DNA from: Megaleporinus macrocephalus
Lineage: Eukaryota; Chordata; Actinopteri; Characiformes; Anostomidae
DNA: 64,000 nt
Direction: 5' to 3'
Assembly (NCBI GenBank): GCA_021613375.1
Contig: CM038727.1
Coordinates: forward strand, 3,207,004-3,271,003
Of this stretch, positions 1 through 10,927 are shown one piece after another. The position numbers and the translations under genes are program-made. The notes under the pieces are model-generated. The model had not been told where the DNA came from and did not search any database. It saw nothing but the letters and a program-made list of their open reading frames with translations. Every line of letters starts with the position of its first letter. Position 1 is the first letter of the stretch.

Positions 1-804
1 TTACAGAGATCAGACTTGTCCAGGCTGTACTCTTCTCTGTGGTTCACACAAAGCTGGACAATAATCAGACGAGCCTAATGGTTTGGGTGAAGACTTTTTT
101 TAAGAGCACTATGGAAGCTCAAAGCCCACATAACCTTCTCCTACTCAGGACACATTCAGAGAAGAACCAATTCACAGGAAACGACCTTGGAATCCTGGAA
201 ACAGTTGAAGGTAAAAGAGAAAGACAGCAACCTCCTACATGATGGATGGGTACAATCAACAAGCCATTCAGCAGCCTAAGGACCCAAACGGAGTAGAGAA
301 TATTCTGGAGAAACACGACCCACGTGATCGCTAGGATGGCACTTACAGAAGCAATTTGTAGGATGATGTAACCTGTTGACTTCATACTCTTAACAACAGG
401 GGGCAGCATCTCAACAGAACCCATAAGAAACAAGGAAAAGCCCCTCCTCCTCAACGTCAACATTAAAAGATGACTACTTACCAGTCTAGTAGGAACAAAA
501 CGAGTTCAGCATCAAAGCTTCCTCTCTTTCCTCTCCGAGAGCATCTCCGTTGGTGAAACATCTCCAATGTTCACTCTTCTTCTGCTTCAATTTCTATCCC
601 TTCTTTTGTTGCTGCTGAACGTGGTTTCTCGCCGGCGGCGCTCGCTCACCAAGAGCTTCAGCCATCACTGTGTTTACTGTTCTTTCATTGGCTGCCTGTT
701 CTTAAATTATCTAACCAGGAGCAGAACCTTCACCACAACTGACCAGAGATTAGAATACGGCAACTTCCTCATCCTCACATGTGGGACCAATTCCACTCCA
801 CAAT
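1..804. other. Non-coding stretch, no gene recognised
   Basis: Mixed-composition sequence with no recognised domain, no mobile-element signature and no repeat that I can see. The open frames on both strands are short, lack family resemblance, and one runs into the downstream minisatellite. I see nothing that supports a gene. Confidence 0.6.
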
Positions 805-1187
805 ACAGTGACTCACTATCACCTCTTCAGGTACACAGTGGTACTACAGTGACTCACTATCACCTCTTCAGGTACAAAGTGGTACTACAGTGACTCACTA
901 TCACCTCTTCAGGTACAAAGTGGTATTACAGTGACTCACTATCACCTCTTCAGGTACAAAGTGGTATTACAGTGACTCACTGTCACCTCTTAGGTACAAA
1001 GTGGTATTACAGTGACTCACTATCACCTCTTCAGGTACAAAGTGGTACTACAGTGACTCACTATCACCTCTTCAGGTACAAAGTGGTATTACAGTGACTC
1101 ACTATCACCTCTTCAGGTACAAAGTGGTATTACAGTGACTCACTATCACCTCTTCAGGTACAAAGTGGTATTACAGTGACTCACTAT
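805..1187. repeat. 41-bp minisatellite, about 9 copies
   Basis: A 41-bp unit beginning ACAGTGACTCACTATCACCT repeats about nine times. Successive unit starts at 805 and 846 fix the period at 41. One copy near 985 lacks bases (TCTTAGG instead of TCTTCAGG), and the first copy has ACACAGTGG where later copies have ACAAAGTGG. The end of the array is a partial unit. Confidence 0.93.
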
Positions 1188-1600
1188 CATACTAAGCTGC
1201 TGCATTATCAAGATTTTGTTACCACATTTTGTCTTGTGAAACCTTTTTTAAAACTTGATGTTTTTATGCTACTTACAGTCATTGCTAGCCTGTTATTTAG
1301 TACAGTAGAACATATTTAAGGTTCATCGAAACGAGAACAAACCATACTTTACACAAAAAAACACTGGCCACAATATTGTACACATAAACCAACCCATAAA
1401 GAAAGTCTTAAAATATGAGCTGCCTCACACCAGCATCCTTCTTGTGTTGCCCAATAGCTTCCATGTACATCTGGACATTAAATTCCCAGCCGACACACTG
1501 TCTGCTTTATTTTGCTCTGCTCGGAACATTTCCTGTTTATAACCCGTAACCCAGATGTGAACCCTCAGTGTGGAAATTCTGGGGGGAGGTTGGGGGGGTT
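1188..1600. other. Non-coding stretch, nothing recognised
   Basis: AT-leaning sequence with no repeat, domain or RNA gene that I can identify. The 176-codon minus-strand frame that overlaps its right part is low-complexity and matches nothing I know. Confidence 0.5.
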
Positions 1601-2430
1601 GAATGGCTCCTTCCTGTGAATTCACACTGCGTCTTTCTCTTTTCTCCGACACTGGCTGCCGTTTACAGTCAGAGCTGAATGGATCTTCTGCATGACAAGT
1701 GAAATGAAGCGGATGCCTGCTCCTCACCCAGCGCCCTCCGAGAAGATTCCCGTAACGCTTTTCCGTTTTGGCTCCCGACCCGAAGGACGACGCCAAGCGC
1801 AATTTTTTCTTTTTTTTTTTGGTAGCAAAATAAACGTCAGACAAGAGTGGCAGTCTGAGAGGAGTGAGCCGTAATGATCCCCCTTCTACAGTCTGCATGA
1901 CACGGCAGCTTCTAATGCAAATCAGGGGCAGGCCACTCTGCTCTGAAGGATTCAATCACTATCTCTTGATAGATAGACTCCATTATATATTCTTCAGAAG
2001 CTCCATAACACTGCAAGGACAATCACCCTGCATCTCCTCCCAGTGGCCTGCATCCTCTCATCAGCGTGTACCCTTTCATCCTTGTTTTGCACTTAATCAC
2101 GTTTAGCGCAAAATCGCCTCCTTTCAATTTTATCGAGAGGGGCTCGTGAATGTTCTAACGCCGGGAAGGTGACATTCAGCTTAAATCCTCAGGTGTCCTG
2201 ACACGTTATTTGAGTCATTTCTTTTACCGGCGCCTCCATTTATAGCCTTGCGCCCTTTTATCTCACACGCTGTGGAACGTAAGAGGATTATACGACTTTT
2301 TTTTTCTGTACGGTTATATTATCATTTCAGGCAAATTACTTTAGTAGAACAGCAGCAGATTGAACACCAGATTCGCAGAAGTCTGTTATAAAAAGCGATG
2401 GTGAAATGATTTACTAATCTATTTGAGCTT
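1601..2430. other. Candidate conserved non-coding island
   Basis: A balanced, non-repetitive stretch with CpG dinucleotides kept (for example GCGCAAAATCGCC near 2108 and ACCGGCGCC near 2227), a T-run at about 1804-1820 and no credible ORF. Its texture resembles vertebrate conserved non-coding elements and differs from the repeats on either side. This is inference from composition only; conservation cannot be judged from one sequence. Confidence 0.3.
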
Positions 2431-2504
2431 CTTGGATATCCCATACCAAAAGCCATGGAGTTGCCTCCACTGGGAACGTGGGAATTTATAATGGTTCAGG
2501 CTAA

Positions 2505-3655
2505 AGAGCATTTGTAAAGTCAGGCGCTGGATGTTAAGGCCTGGCTCCCCAATCCATGTTCCAGTTCTTCTCAAATTTGTTCAGTAGGGTCGAGGTCAGG
2601 ATTGAGGAGGTTGAGGAGGAGCTGGCGATGTGCACAGGGACACAGTCATGATGGAACAGGACAATGTTCTTCCACAAACTGCTGCTGGAGTAGTGTTAAA
2701 TATATTTTTCTGTTCTAGCATTAACATCACCCTTCACTGGGACTGAAGAGCTCAAGCCCTGATCATTATCCCACCTCCACCAAACTGTACTATTACATTT
2801 CGGCAGGTAGCATCTCATGGATTCATCCTCATCCTTCAAACCAAGATTCCTCCATCTGACTGCCAGATAGTGAAGCGTGAATCATCACTGAAGATCATGT
2901 TTCACTGCTTCAGAGTCTGGTGGTGGAGCTTTACATCTTTGCAGAGTTCAGTGGCTTGGCCTTTACTCCACTCCAGAGTCCAGTGGTGCAGCTTTACACC
3001 ACTCCAGAGTTCAGTGGTTGGAGTTTCACACCACTCTAGAGTCCAGTGGTTGGAGTTTTACACCACTGCAGAGTTCAGTGGTGCAGCTTTACACCACTCC
3101 AGAGTTCAGTGGTTGGAGTTTTACACCACTCCAGAGTTCAGTGGTTGGAGTTTTACACCACTCCAGAGTTCAGTGGTTGGAGTTTTACACCACTCCAGAG
3201 TTCAGTGGTTGGAGCTTTACACACTCCAGAGACCAGTGGTAGAGATTTACACCACTCCAGAATTCAGTGGTTTGAGGTTTACTCCACTCCACAGTCCAGT
3301 GGTAGAGCTTTACACCACTCCAGAGTCCCTTAGTGGAGTTTAAACCACTCCAGAGTCTAGTTGTGGAGCTTTACACCACTCCAGAGTCTAGCTGTGGAGC
3401 TGCTCCACCATGGAGACCCATTTCCTAAAGCTCCTGTTGCTCAGTTCTTGTGCTGAAGTTGCTCCCAAAGGTGGTCTGGAGCTCTCTAATGAGTGATGCA
3501 ACAGAGTAACAGCACTTACAGGAATTACACAGGAAGTTAGACAAGCTGATTAGTAGTAAAGGCAGCATCCTCTGACAGTTCCAGGTCACCGTCACTGAGG
3601 GATCAGTAACATAGTAATTAGGAAGGGTGTCCACATACTTTTGGCACATCATGTG
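2505..3655 (-). mobile_element. Decayed Tc1/mariner (Tc1-like) transposon carrying an internal minisatellite
   Basis: Read on the minus strand, this region aligns word for word with the transposase gene of the better preserved copies at 26.3-27.4 and 39.2-40.1 kb. Near 2575-2605 is the degenerate complement of the conserved Asp-Leu-Asn-Pro-Ile-Glu region around the last catalytic acid. Further right are the segments equivalent to the GERY and VKFGGG regions (about 2760-2870). After a 32-bp tandem array (2925-3400), the N-terminal half continues from the CATGGAGACCCAT segment (about 3408). The element ends with GTCCACATACTTTTGGCA (about 3630), a typical Tc1-like terminal inverted repeat sequence. 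No open transposase frame survives, so it is immobile. The left terminus is too decayed to place. Confidence 0.8.
2925..3400. repeat. 32-bp minisatellite inside the Tc1-like element, about 15 copies
   Basis: Units of 32 bp (starts at 3137 and 3169 fix the period) share TTCAGTGGTTGGAGTTTTAC followed by ACCACTCCAGAG. The outer copies are more diverged than the central ones. The unit matches the Tc1-like transposase segment seen once at 26805-26870 (CTCTAGAGTCCAGTGGTGG and the neighbouring TTTACTCCACTGC). The array therefore appears to be an expansion of transposon sequence. The three overlapping open frames through it are a by-product of the repeat. Confidence 0.9.
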
Positions 3656-4042
3656 TCCATTAAAATGAATGTAAGTAGCTCTGATCTTATGAAAAGGTTA
3701 GGATTTACTCTGAGAGCTGTCTTTAGTTAATCTTCACACCAGGATATCTGTTTGGGAATGATGGCCATGTCGGTTTCACTCGGAGTCCCGGTCCGTTACT
3801 TCCTGTGATCCTGACGAGTTCTCCGGTCTGCTCGGCGCGGCTCCGCTGTGAAGAATTTCGTATGATTCATAAAACATGCTTCTTCTACATAAACTACAGA
3901 GAAATCAAACCTCCACAGCAGAACGATCAAACAACAGACTCTCACTGTTCAGTAACTGAGACTACATTATAATGAACTGACAAAATATCAGAAACTATAA
4001 TTAATCAAATCAGTGAGTTTCACTGGCACTGATTCTCACCTG
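3656..4042. other. Non-coding stretch between Tc1-like element and GATA array
   Basis: Unique-looking sequence with no ORF of note and no recognised element. A short CpG-bearing patch lies around 3780-3850. Confidence 0.5.
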
Positions 4043-4043
4043 C

Positions 4044-4126
<83 letters not shown>

Positions 4127-4133
4127 ATTATAA

Positions 4134-4174
<41 letters not shown>

Positions 4175-4181
4175 ATTATAA

Positions 4182-4238
<57 letters not shown>

Positions 4239-4346
4239 ATTTAGATAAATAGATAGATAGATAAATAGAATTTAGATAGATAGATAGATAGATAGATAGA
4301 ATTTAGATAGATAGATAGATAGATAGAAATTATATAGATAGATTTG
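4044..4346. repeat. GATA microsatellite, first block
   Basis: Long runs of (GATA)n, interrupted by AATTATAAATA and AATTTAGATAAATA spacers that recur through the block. The right end passes through GATTTGTTGATAGATAG into the 18-bp minisatellite. Confidence 0.97.
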
Positions 4347-4351
4347 TTGAT

Positions 4352-4737
4352 AGATAGTGGTAGTTTAAGTGTTAGCGGTAGTTTAAGTGTTAGCGGCAGT
4401 TTAAGTATTAGTGGTAGTTTAAGTGTTAGTGGTAGTTTAAGTGTTAGTAGTACTTAAAGTGTTAGTGGTAGTTTAAGTGTTAGTGGTAGTTTAAGTGTTA
4501 GTGGTAGTTTAAGTGTTAGCAGCAGTTTAAGTGTTAGTGGTAGTTTAAGTGTTAGTGATAGTTTAAGTGTTAGTTTAAATGTTAGTGGTAGTTTAAGTGT
4601 TAGTGTTAGTTTAAGTGTTAGTGATAGTTTAAGTGTTAATAGTAGTTTAAGCGTTAGTGGTAGTTTTTGTGTTAGTGGTAGTTTAATTGTTAATGATAGT
4701 TTAAGTGTTAGTGGTAGTTTAATTGTTAATGTTAGTT

Positions 4738-4738
<1 letters not shown>
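4352..4738. repeat. 18-bp minisatellite, first block
   Basis: About 21 copies of an 18-bp unit, AGTTTAAGTGTTAGTGGT, with point variants (GTTAGC, GTTAAT, GATAGT) and occasional 12-bp short units. It starts with the same GATAGATAGTGGTAG junction as the second, longer block at 5117. Confidence 0.95.
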
Positions 4739-4821
<83 letters not shown>

Positions 4822-4859
4822 ATTTAGATAAATAGATAGATAGATAGATAGATAGAATT

Positions 4860-4907
<48 letters not shown>

Positions 4908-4914
4908 ATTATAA

Positions 4915-4947
<33 letters not shown>

Positions 4948-4954
4948 ATTATAA

Positions 4955-4987
<33 letters not shown>

Positions 4988-5052
4988 ATTTAGATAAATA
5001 GATAGATAGATAGATAGATAGAATTTAGATAGATAGATAGATAGATAGAATT

Positions 5053-5100
<48 letters not shown>

Positions 5101-5116
5101 ATTTATATAGATAGAT
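4739..5116. repeat. GATA microsatellite, second block
   Basis: (GATA)n with the same AATTATAAATA and AATTTAGATAAATA interruptions as the first block. It again ends in GATTTGTTGATAGATAG directly before an 18-bp minisatellite. Confidence 0.97.
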
Positions 5117-6800
5117 TTGTTGATAGATAGTGGTAGTTTAAGTGTTAGCGATAGTTTAAGTGTTAGCGGTAGTTTAAGTGTTAGCGGCAGTTTAAGTGTT
5201 AGTGGTAGTTTAAGTGTTAGTGATAGTTTAAGTGTTAATAGTAGTTTAAGCGTTAGTGGTAGTTTAATTGTTAATGATAGTTTAAGTGTTAGTGGTAGTG
5301 TAATCGTTAGTGGAAGTTTAAGTGTTAGTGGTAGTTTACGCGTTAGTGGTAGTTTAAGTGTTAGCAGTAGTTTAAGTGTTAGTGGTAGTTTAAGCGTTAG
5401 TGTTAGTTTAAGTGGTAATATTAGTTTAAGCGTTAGTGGTAGTTTAAGCATTAGTGGTAGTTTAAGTGTTAGTGGTAGTTTAAGTGTTAACAATAGTTTA
5501 AGTGTTAGTGGTAGTTTAAGTGGTAGTGGTAGTTTAAGTGTTAACAATAGTTTAGGTGTTAGTGGTAGTTTAAGTGTTAGTGGTAGTTTAAGTGTTAGTG
5601 GTAGTTTAAGCGTTAGTGTTAGTTTAAATGTTAGTGTTAGTTTAAGTGTTAATAGTAGTTTAAGTGTTAGTGTTAGTTTAAGTGTTAGTGTTAGTTTAAG
5701 TGTTAGTGGTAGTTTAAGTGTTAATAGTAATTTAAGTGTTAGTGGTAGTTTAAGTGTTAGTGTTAGTTTAAGTGTTAGTGGTAGTTTAAGTGTTAATAGT
5801 AGTTTAAGCGTTAGTGTTAGTTTAAGTGTTAGTGGTAGTTTAAGCGTTATTGGTAGTGTAAGTGTTAGTAGTAGTTCACGTGTTAGTGGTAGTTTAAGTA
5901 TTAGTTCACGTGTTAGTGGTAGTTTAAGTGTTAGTTTAAGTGTTAGTGGTAGTTTAAGTGTTAATAGTAGTTTAAGCGTTAGTGGTAGTTTAAGTGTTAG
6001 TGGTAGTTTAAGCGTTATTGGTAGTTTAAGTGTTAGTAGTAGTTCACGTGTTAGTGGTAGTTTAAGTGTTAGTTCACGTGTTAGTGGTAGTTTAAGTGTT
6101 AGTTTAAGTATTAGTGGTAGTTTAAGTGTTAGTGGTAGTTTAAGTGTTAATAGTAGTTTAAGTGTTAGTGGTAGTTTAAGTGTTAGTGTTAGTTTAAGTG
6201 TTAGTGGTAGTTTAAGTGTTAATAGTAGTTTAAGCGTTAGTGTTAGTTTAAGTGTTAGTGGTAGTTTAAGCGTTATTGGTAGTTTAAGTGTTAGTAGTAG
6301 TTCACGTGTTAGTGGTAGTTTAAGTGTTAGTTCACGTGTTAGTGGTAGTTTAAGTGTTAGTTTAAGTGTTAGTGGTAGTTTAAGTGTTAGTGGTAGTTTA
6401 AGTGTTAATAGTAGTTTAAGTGTTAGTGGTAGTTTAAGTGTTAGTGTTAGTTTAAGTGTTAGTGGTAGTTTAAGTGTTAATAGTAGTTTAAGCGTTAGTG
6501 TTAGTTTAAGTGTTAGTGGTAGTTTAAGCGTTATTGGTAGTGTAAGTGTTAGTAGTAGTTCACGTGTTAGTGGTAGTTTAAGTGTTAGTTTAAGTGTTAG
6601 TGGTAGTTTAAGTGTTAATAGTAGTTCAAGCGTTAGTGTTAGTTTAAGTGTTAGTGGTAGTTTAAGCGTTATTGGTAGTTTAAGTGTTAGTAGTAGTTCA
6701 CGTGTTAGTGGTAGTTTAAGTGTTAGTTCACGTGTTAGTGGTAGTTTAAGTGTTAGTTTAAGTATTAGTGGTAGTTTAAGCGTTAGTGGTAGTTTAAGTG
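5117..6800. repeat. 18-bp minisatellite, second block, with higher-order repeats
   Basis: About 93 copies of the 18-bp unit, some shortened to 12 bp. All lengths are multiples of 6, so one forward frame stays open for nearly 600 codons and reads as a Gly-Ser-Leu-Ser-Val-Ser repeat; the reverse strand also has a long Leu/Lys/Pro frame. Diagnostic variants (GCGTTATTGG, TTCACGTGTTAG) recur at about 5843, 6012, 6270, 6529 and 6667. The two central intervals are about 258 bp each, showing a higher-order unit made by duplication. I regard it as non-coding: there is no start context, no flanking domain, and the frame follows from unit length alone. Confidence 0.95.
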
Positions 6801-7585
6801 TTTATGAATCCGGCTCTGTGTGTGTTCTGCACCTGATGAGCGTGTATGTGTCTAAAGGCTGCTGTTGCTCTGCAGTGAGTCCTGGTTGCTCAGAGGCTGA
6901 GCTGAGTTTATAGCTGGCAGGATTAACTGTACAGTATATTTGTGGGACTCGGAGTTAAAGGCGTGTGTAAGTGCGAGTGCGAGGATGAAGTTAAGTCTGC
7001 TTAAGGCCCGTGTTTGAGCCTCATTAGTTCAGATTCAGCACTCTGCCTCCGCGCCGCGGTGTTTACTAATCTCCCGCTCTCTTTATAACGTTCGGGCCTG
7101 AAAGCTACGTCCTGGAAGCGGCGTTCAGGCAGCAGAAGGATATGAGTCCGTTTTAATTGGGTGCTACGTGTACGGGGGAGATTCCACACAGTAAATAAAC
7201 AAGAAAACACATTTGTTGTGATTTCTCCCAGACTGTCGGGCGCCGGTCCATCTGTTCAGCTGGGTGGAAAAGAGAGGGAGGGTTCCCGTTCGCAGCAGAG
7301 CAGGGACTTGATCTTCACAACTCAGGACAAATTGTGCTGATAGACCAGGTGTGAGTAAATAACCGCCTCGTATCAATACCTCAGTGTCAGTGTGCGTTAA
7401 CCCTTTAACGGCAAGCGAGTCATATTTCATACACAAGTTGTTGAGACTGTAAATCAACACTGTTATAATGGTTTTCCTAAGATACCTGATGTTCACCTGA
7501 ACTTTCCTCAAACCCACACTCTGCTCTAAGTTTTAGTGGAGAACCAAAGATTGAGTAGATCCAGGATGTGTAAAACTAAGTTAAT
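6801..7585. other. Non-coding stretch after the minisatellite
   Basis: Non-repetitive sequence with a CpG-rich patch around 7010-7320. The two minus-strand frames here are short and unrecognised. I cannot support a gene. Confidence 0.5.
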
Positions 7586-7589
7586 AACA

Positions 7590-8035
7590 CAATTATATAT
7601 ATATTGTCAAAAGTATTCACTCACACATTCAACTTATTGAATTCAGGTGTTCCAAACACTTCATGGCCACAGGAGCTCAGTGAACTCCAGCGTGGTACCG
7701 TGATAGGACACCACCTGTGCAACAAGTCCAGTGGTGAAGTTTCCTCACTACTAAATATTCCACAGTGGACTGTCAGTGGTGTTCTAACAAAGTGGAAGTG
7801 ATTGAGAACGTCAGCAACTTCGCCACCAAGTGGTGGAACACGTACAATGACAGAGCAGAAGAACAATCAAACATTAACATAAATGCTCCCCTAAACCGTG
7901 TGGAGAACCTTCCCAGAAGAGCTGAAGCTGTTATAGCTGCAAAGGTTGGGTCGACATCATATTAAACCCTATGGATTAAGAATGGGACGTCACTCGAGTT
8001 CATATGCGTGTGAAGTCAGACGAGCAAATACATTA
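7590..8035 (+). mobile_element. Internally deleted Tc1-like transposon (non-autonomous)
   Basis: The left end has the Tc1-like terminal motif GTCAAAAGTATTCACTCAC (about 7606). A forward frame follows that encodes the N-terminal helix-turn-helix part of a Tc1-like transposase (ELSELQRGTVIG, SSLLNIPQWTVSGV). The next recognisable piece, from about 7890, is the extreme C-terminus (LPRRAEAVIAAK) and the standard 3' non-coding end (GGATTAAGAATGGGACGTCA). The catalytic core is absent, so this is a deletion derivative that would depend on transposase supplied by another copy. The right terminal repeat is eroded. Confidence 0.85.
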
Positions 8036-9500
8036 AAGGAGCACCAAAAAGGGTTCTGCTGATGTTGTGGTGTCAGGTTTATGATGGTGTCTAGAACCAC
8101 ATATGAACACATTCTCCCATCAACCTGAGGAACCATTCCACCATCCAAAAACCATTTAGGTCTGGACATGGTTTGTTGAGAGTTCTATATAGAGCCATTC
8201 TCTATACAACACATTCTTGATTAGTCTGATGGAGGTTCTATGTGACACCAAAAAGACCAGTTCTACTAATGATATAGTGGCAAGCTTGTTACAATAGAAC
8301 AACATTTTCTCCATTCAACCTGAAGAGCCATTTCACCATCCAAGGAAATAACTAAGGCCTGCAGATGTCTCTTTGAGTGTTCACGGTTCTATACAGAACC
8401 TCTGTCTTTACTAAAGAACCATTAAAGAAGCACCAAAAAGGGTTCTGCTGATGTTATGATGTCAGGTTTAAGGTGTTGTCTAGAACCACATACAACACAT
8501 TCTCCCATCAACCTGAAGAACTATTCCACCATCCAAAAAATATTTAGGTCTGGACATGGTTCTATAAACAACACATTCTTGATTAGTCTGAAGGATATGT
8601 GGTTCTATGTGACAATTCTACTTTATTATATAATGGCAAGCTTGTTACAACTGAAGAACATTTTGAGGTGCTCTAAAGAGCTATTTTTAAAACGGGTTCT
8701 GTATAGAACCATATAGAACACCTCCTCCATCAACCTGAAGAGCCGTTTTATCATGCAAAGAAACAATTAAAGCCTGCAAATGGTTCTTTGATGGTTCACG
8801 GTTCTATACAGAACCACTGTCTTAACTAAAAAAACATTAGAGAAGCATCAAAAAGGGTTCTGCTAATGTTGTGGTGTCAGGTTTTTGATAGTGTCTAGAA
8901 CCACATACAACACATTCTCCCATCAACCTGAAGAACTATTCCACCATCCAAAAAACATTTAGGCCTGGACATGGTTCTTTAAGAGTTCTATAAAGAACCA
9001 TTGTCTATACAACAAATTCTTAATTAGTCTGATGGAGATGTGGTTCTATGTGACAGCAAATAGAACAATTCTACTAATGATATAATGGCAAGTTAGCTAT
9101 AACAGAACAACATTGTTAGGCGCTCTAAAGAACTATTTTTAAAAATGGTTCTGTATAGAACCATATAGAACACCTCCTCCATCAACCTGAAGAGCCGTTT
9201 TATCATGCAAAGAAACAATTAAAGCCTGCAAATGGTTCTTTGATGGTTCACGGTTCTATACAGAACCACTGTCTTAACTAAAAAACCATTAGAGAAGCAT
9301 CAAAAAGGGTTCTGCTAATGTTGTGGTGTCAGGTTTTTGATAGTGTCTAGAACCACATACAACACATTCTCCCATCAACCTGAAGAACCATTCCACCATG
9401 CAAAGAAACAATTAAAGTCTGCAAATGGTCCTTTGATGGTTCATGGTTCTATACAGAACCACTATCTTTACTAAAGAACCCTTTAAGAACCCTCCACCAG
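8036..9500. repeat. GGTTCT/AGAACC-rich repeat family, about four tandem-like units
   Basis: Units of about 390-450 bp recur, marked by GGGTTCTGCTGATGTTGTGG-type words at about 8053, 8440, 8855 and 9308. Each unit is full of short inverted words (GGTTCT with AGAACC, CATATAGAACAC with GGTTCTATACAGAACC), so single strands could fold extensively. No coding frame survives. It resembles a non-autonomous dispersed repeat that has been tandemly duplicated; I cannot name a family. Confidence 0.8.
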
Positions 9501-10799
9501 TTTTTGAGAGTTATGAGGAGTTTTGAAAAGATCTGATGTGAGCTCAGCACCATCAACAAATTCCTACTCAATAGTTATGTATCAGGAAGAAACGTTTCTC
9601 CTACAACGTCGCTGGTGAACCTTCACCAAGCTAGAAAACTGAGGGTACATGTTCCACGTTCCTCTGTTCCAGATCCAGACTGGTCCACCAGTGCTGTGTA
9701 CTCATTAGTAGGAAGACATATGGTACATTGATGCCACTAACCATGTCCTGTCTAGAACTTCAAACCGGCGTGTGGTGTTTGTTGGTGAGCCCACGCCAGG
9801 GCCGGCGCGTGCGGGGGCGAGAGCGAGGGTAGACGTGTTGGAGCGGCATCGATGAGAAGCATCTAATGAGCTCTAACAGTCTGGCAGTAATCTGTCTGGC
9901 GTGGGTGTCTCTCACTATGCCTGATCATAATGAGGTGCCTCCAACCTCGCCTGGGGGGTCCGCATAGCTGCCCAGCCAAATTTGCACTTCTGAGCTACTT
10001 TTAATTATACACGCCGGTACGTGAACACACCAGTGGAGCTCTGCCCCGCCGCTCAGGGCGAGGGAGGACCAGCGGAAGAGTAATGGGTGTATGTTTTAGA
10101 CCAATATTCCCTCTTTAAGCCAGTTAAGTGCCGGAGTGGGCTGGGAATCTCAGAGAGTGGGTTTTGAGAGCTCTGCTAAAGAGAAACAGCTCATTCTTAT
10201 CTATGCTTATCAGATCTTTCTCAGCCCAGGCAACGGACCCTAGATTGAAGACTTCCACAGTTCTAAACTGGAGAAATCCATCATTCCAGGCTGTGAAGGG
10301 AACGTCACCACTTTTCATTCCTTCCCAACAAACAACCCAACTGTCAGAGCTCCATGTTCATCTTTAAAGCAGCCTGAAGTTCCTCTACTCCACATTCTTC
10401 ATCTAATGTTCCACCTTAAACACTGCAGCTCGTACAGACGCTAGAATGGAACCACAGCACCGTTTAAGGTGGAACGGAGAATTCCCAAAACCAGCTGCTG
10501 AACTTCCAACATCTTTAACAGAATCCTGAACAACTTTAACTCTGCAGTCTGAACATTTCACTCCGGACAGTTTCTCCAACACTCGGACAACATGGAGCAG
10601 CTTCAGCTCAACACTGAAGAGACTGAAGAGACGAGCAGCTCCACCTTTATTAGCACCACAACCTCCAACAGTGACTGGAAGTAGCAGCCATGCTGTGTGA
10701 GTGGATCACTGTGTGCTGGTTGAAGCAGATCATCTTCAACTGAAAGTTTCACAGAGACACCTTTAACCTACTTTGTGTTTGATGTCCAGATGAAAGAGA
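9501..10799. other. Non-coding stretch with a candidate conserved island at about 9780-10120
   Basis: The part from about 9780 to 10120 is balanced in composition, repeat-free and contains homeodomain-like words (TTTTAATTATAC near 9999, CATAATGAGG near 9927), as conserved non-coding elements often do. The rest is ordinary. An inverted pair, TTCCACCTTAAAC (about 10410) and GTTTAAGGTGGAA (about 10463), shares its core with the minisatellites at 47.4-49.0 and 55.6-57.3 kb. Confidence 0.35.
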
Positions 10800-10927
10800 G
10801 GAGCTAGTACAGGTAACGTTACTACTAGCAGCTCTGAGTAACCAGCATAGCTAACTAATTAGTATGTGGGCGGAGCTTATTTACATGGAGGCTCATTTTA
10901 TTTGGTCTGTGTTGCTTCTGTGTGATC
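10800..10927. repeat. Left copy of a 125-bp direct repeat
   Basis: This stretch (AGGTAACGTTACTACTAGCA through TTGCTTCTGTGTGATCAT) recurs with a few differences at 11618-11745. Both copies flank a GGTTCT-type repeat block. Confidence 0.9.

Noticed and set aside
805..1187. CRISPR-like or promoter-repeat array
   Set aside because: The 41-bp units are nearly identical along their full length, so there is no repeat/spacer division.
1425..1955. 176-codon minus-strand frame
   Set aside because: Low-complexity Lys run, no recognisable domain, and it crosses the edge of a candidate conserved non-coding island; no splice or promoter evidence.
2870..3343. Overlapping frames that resemble a repetitive protein
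   Set aside because: They lie in the 32-bp array inside a decayed Tc1-like element and on the strand opposite to its transposase.
5117..6913. A 598-codon open frame with Gly-Ser-Leu-Ser-Val-Ser repeats, which could look like a silk- or mucin-like protein
   Set aside because: It is the direct translation of an 18-bp minisatellite whose lengths are all multiples of 6; the same array gives a Leu/Lys/Pro frame on the other strand, and there is no signal peptide, flanking domain or splice structure.
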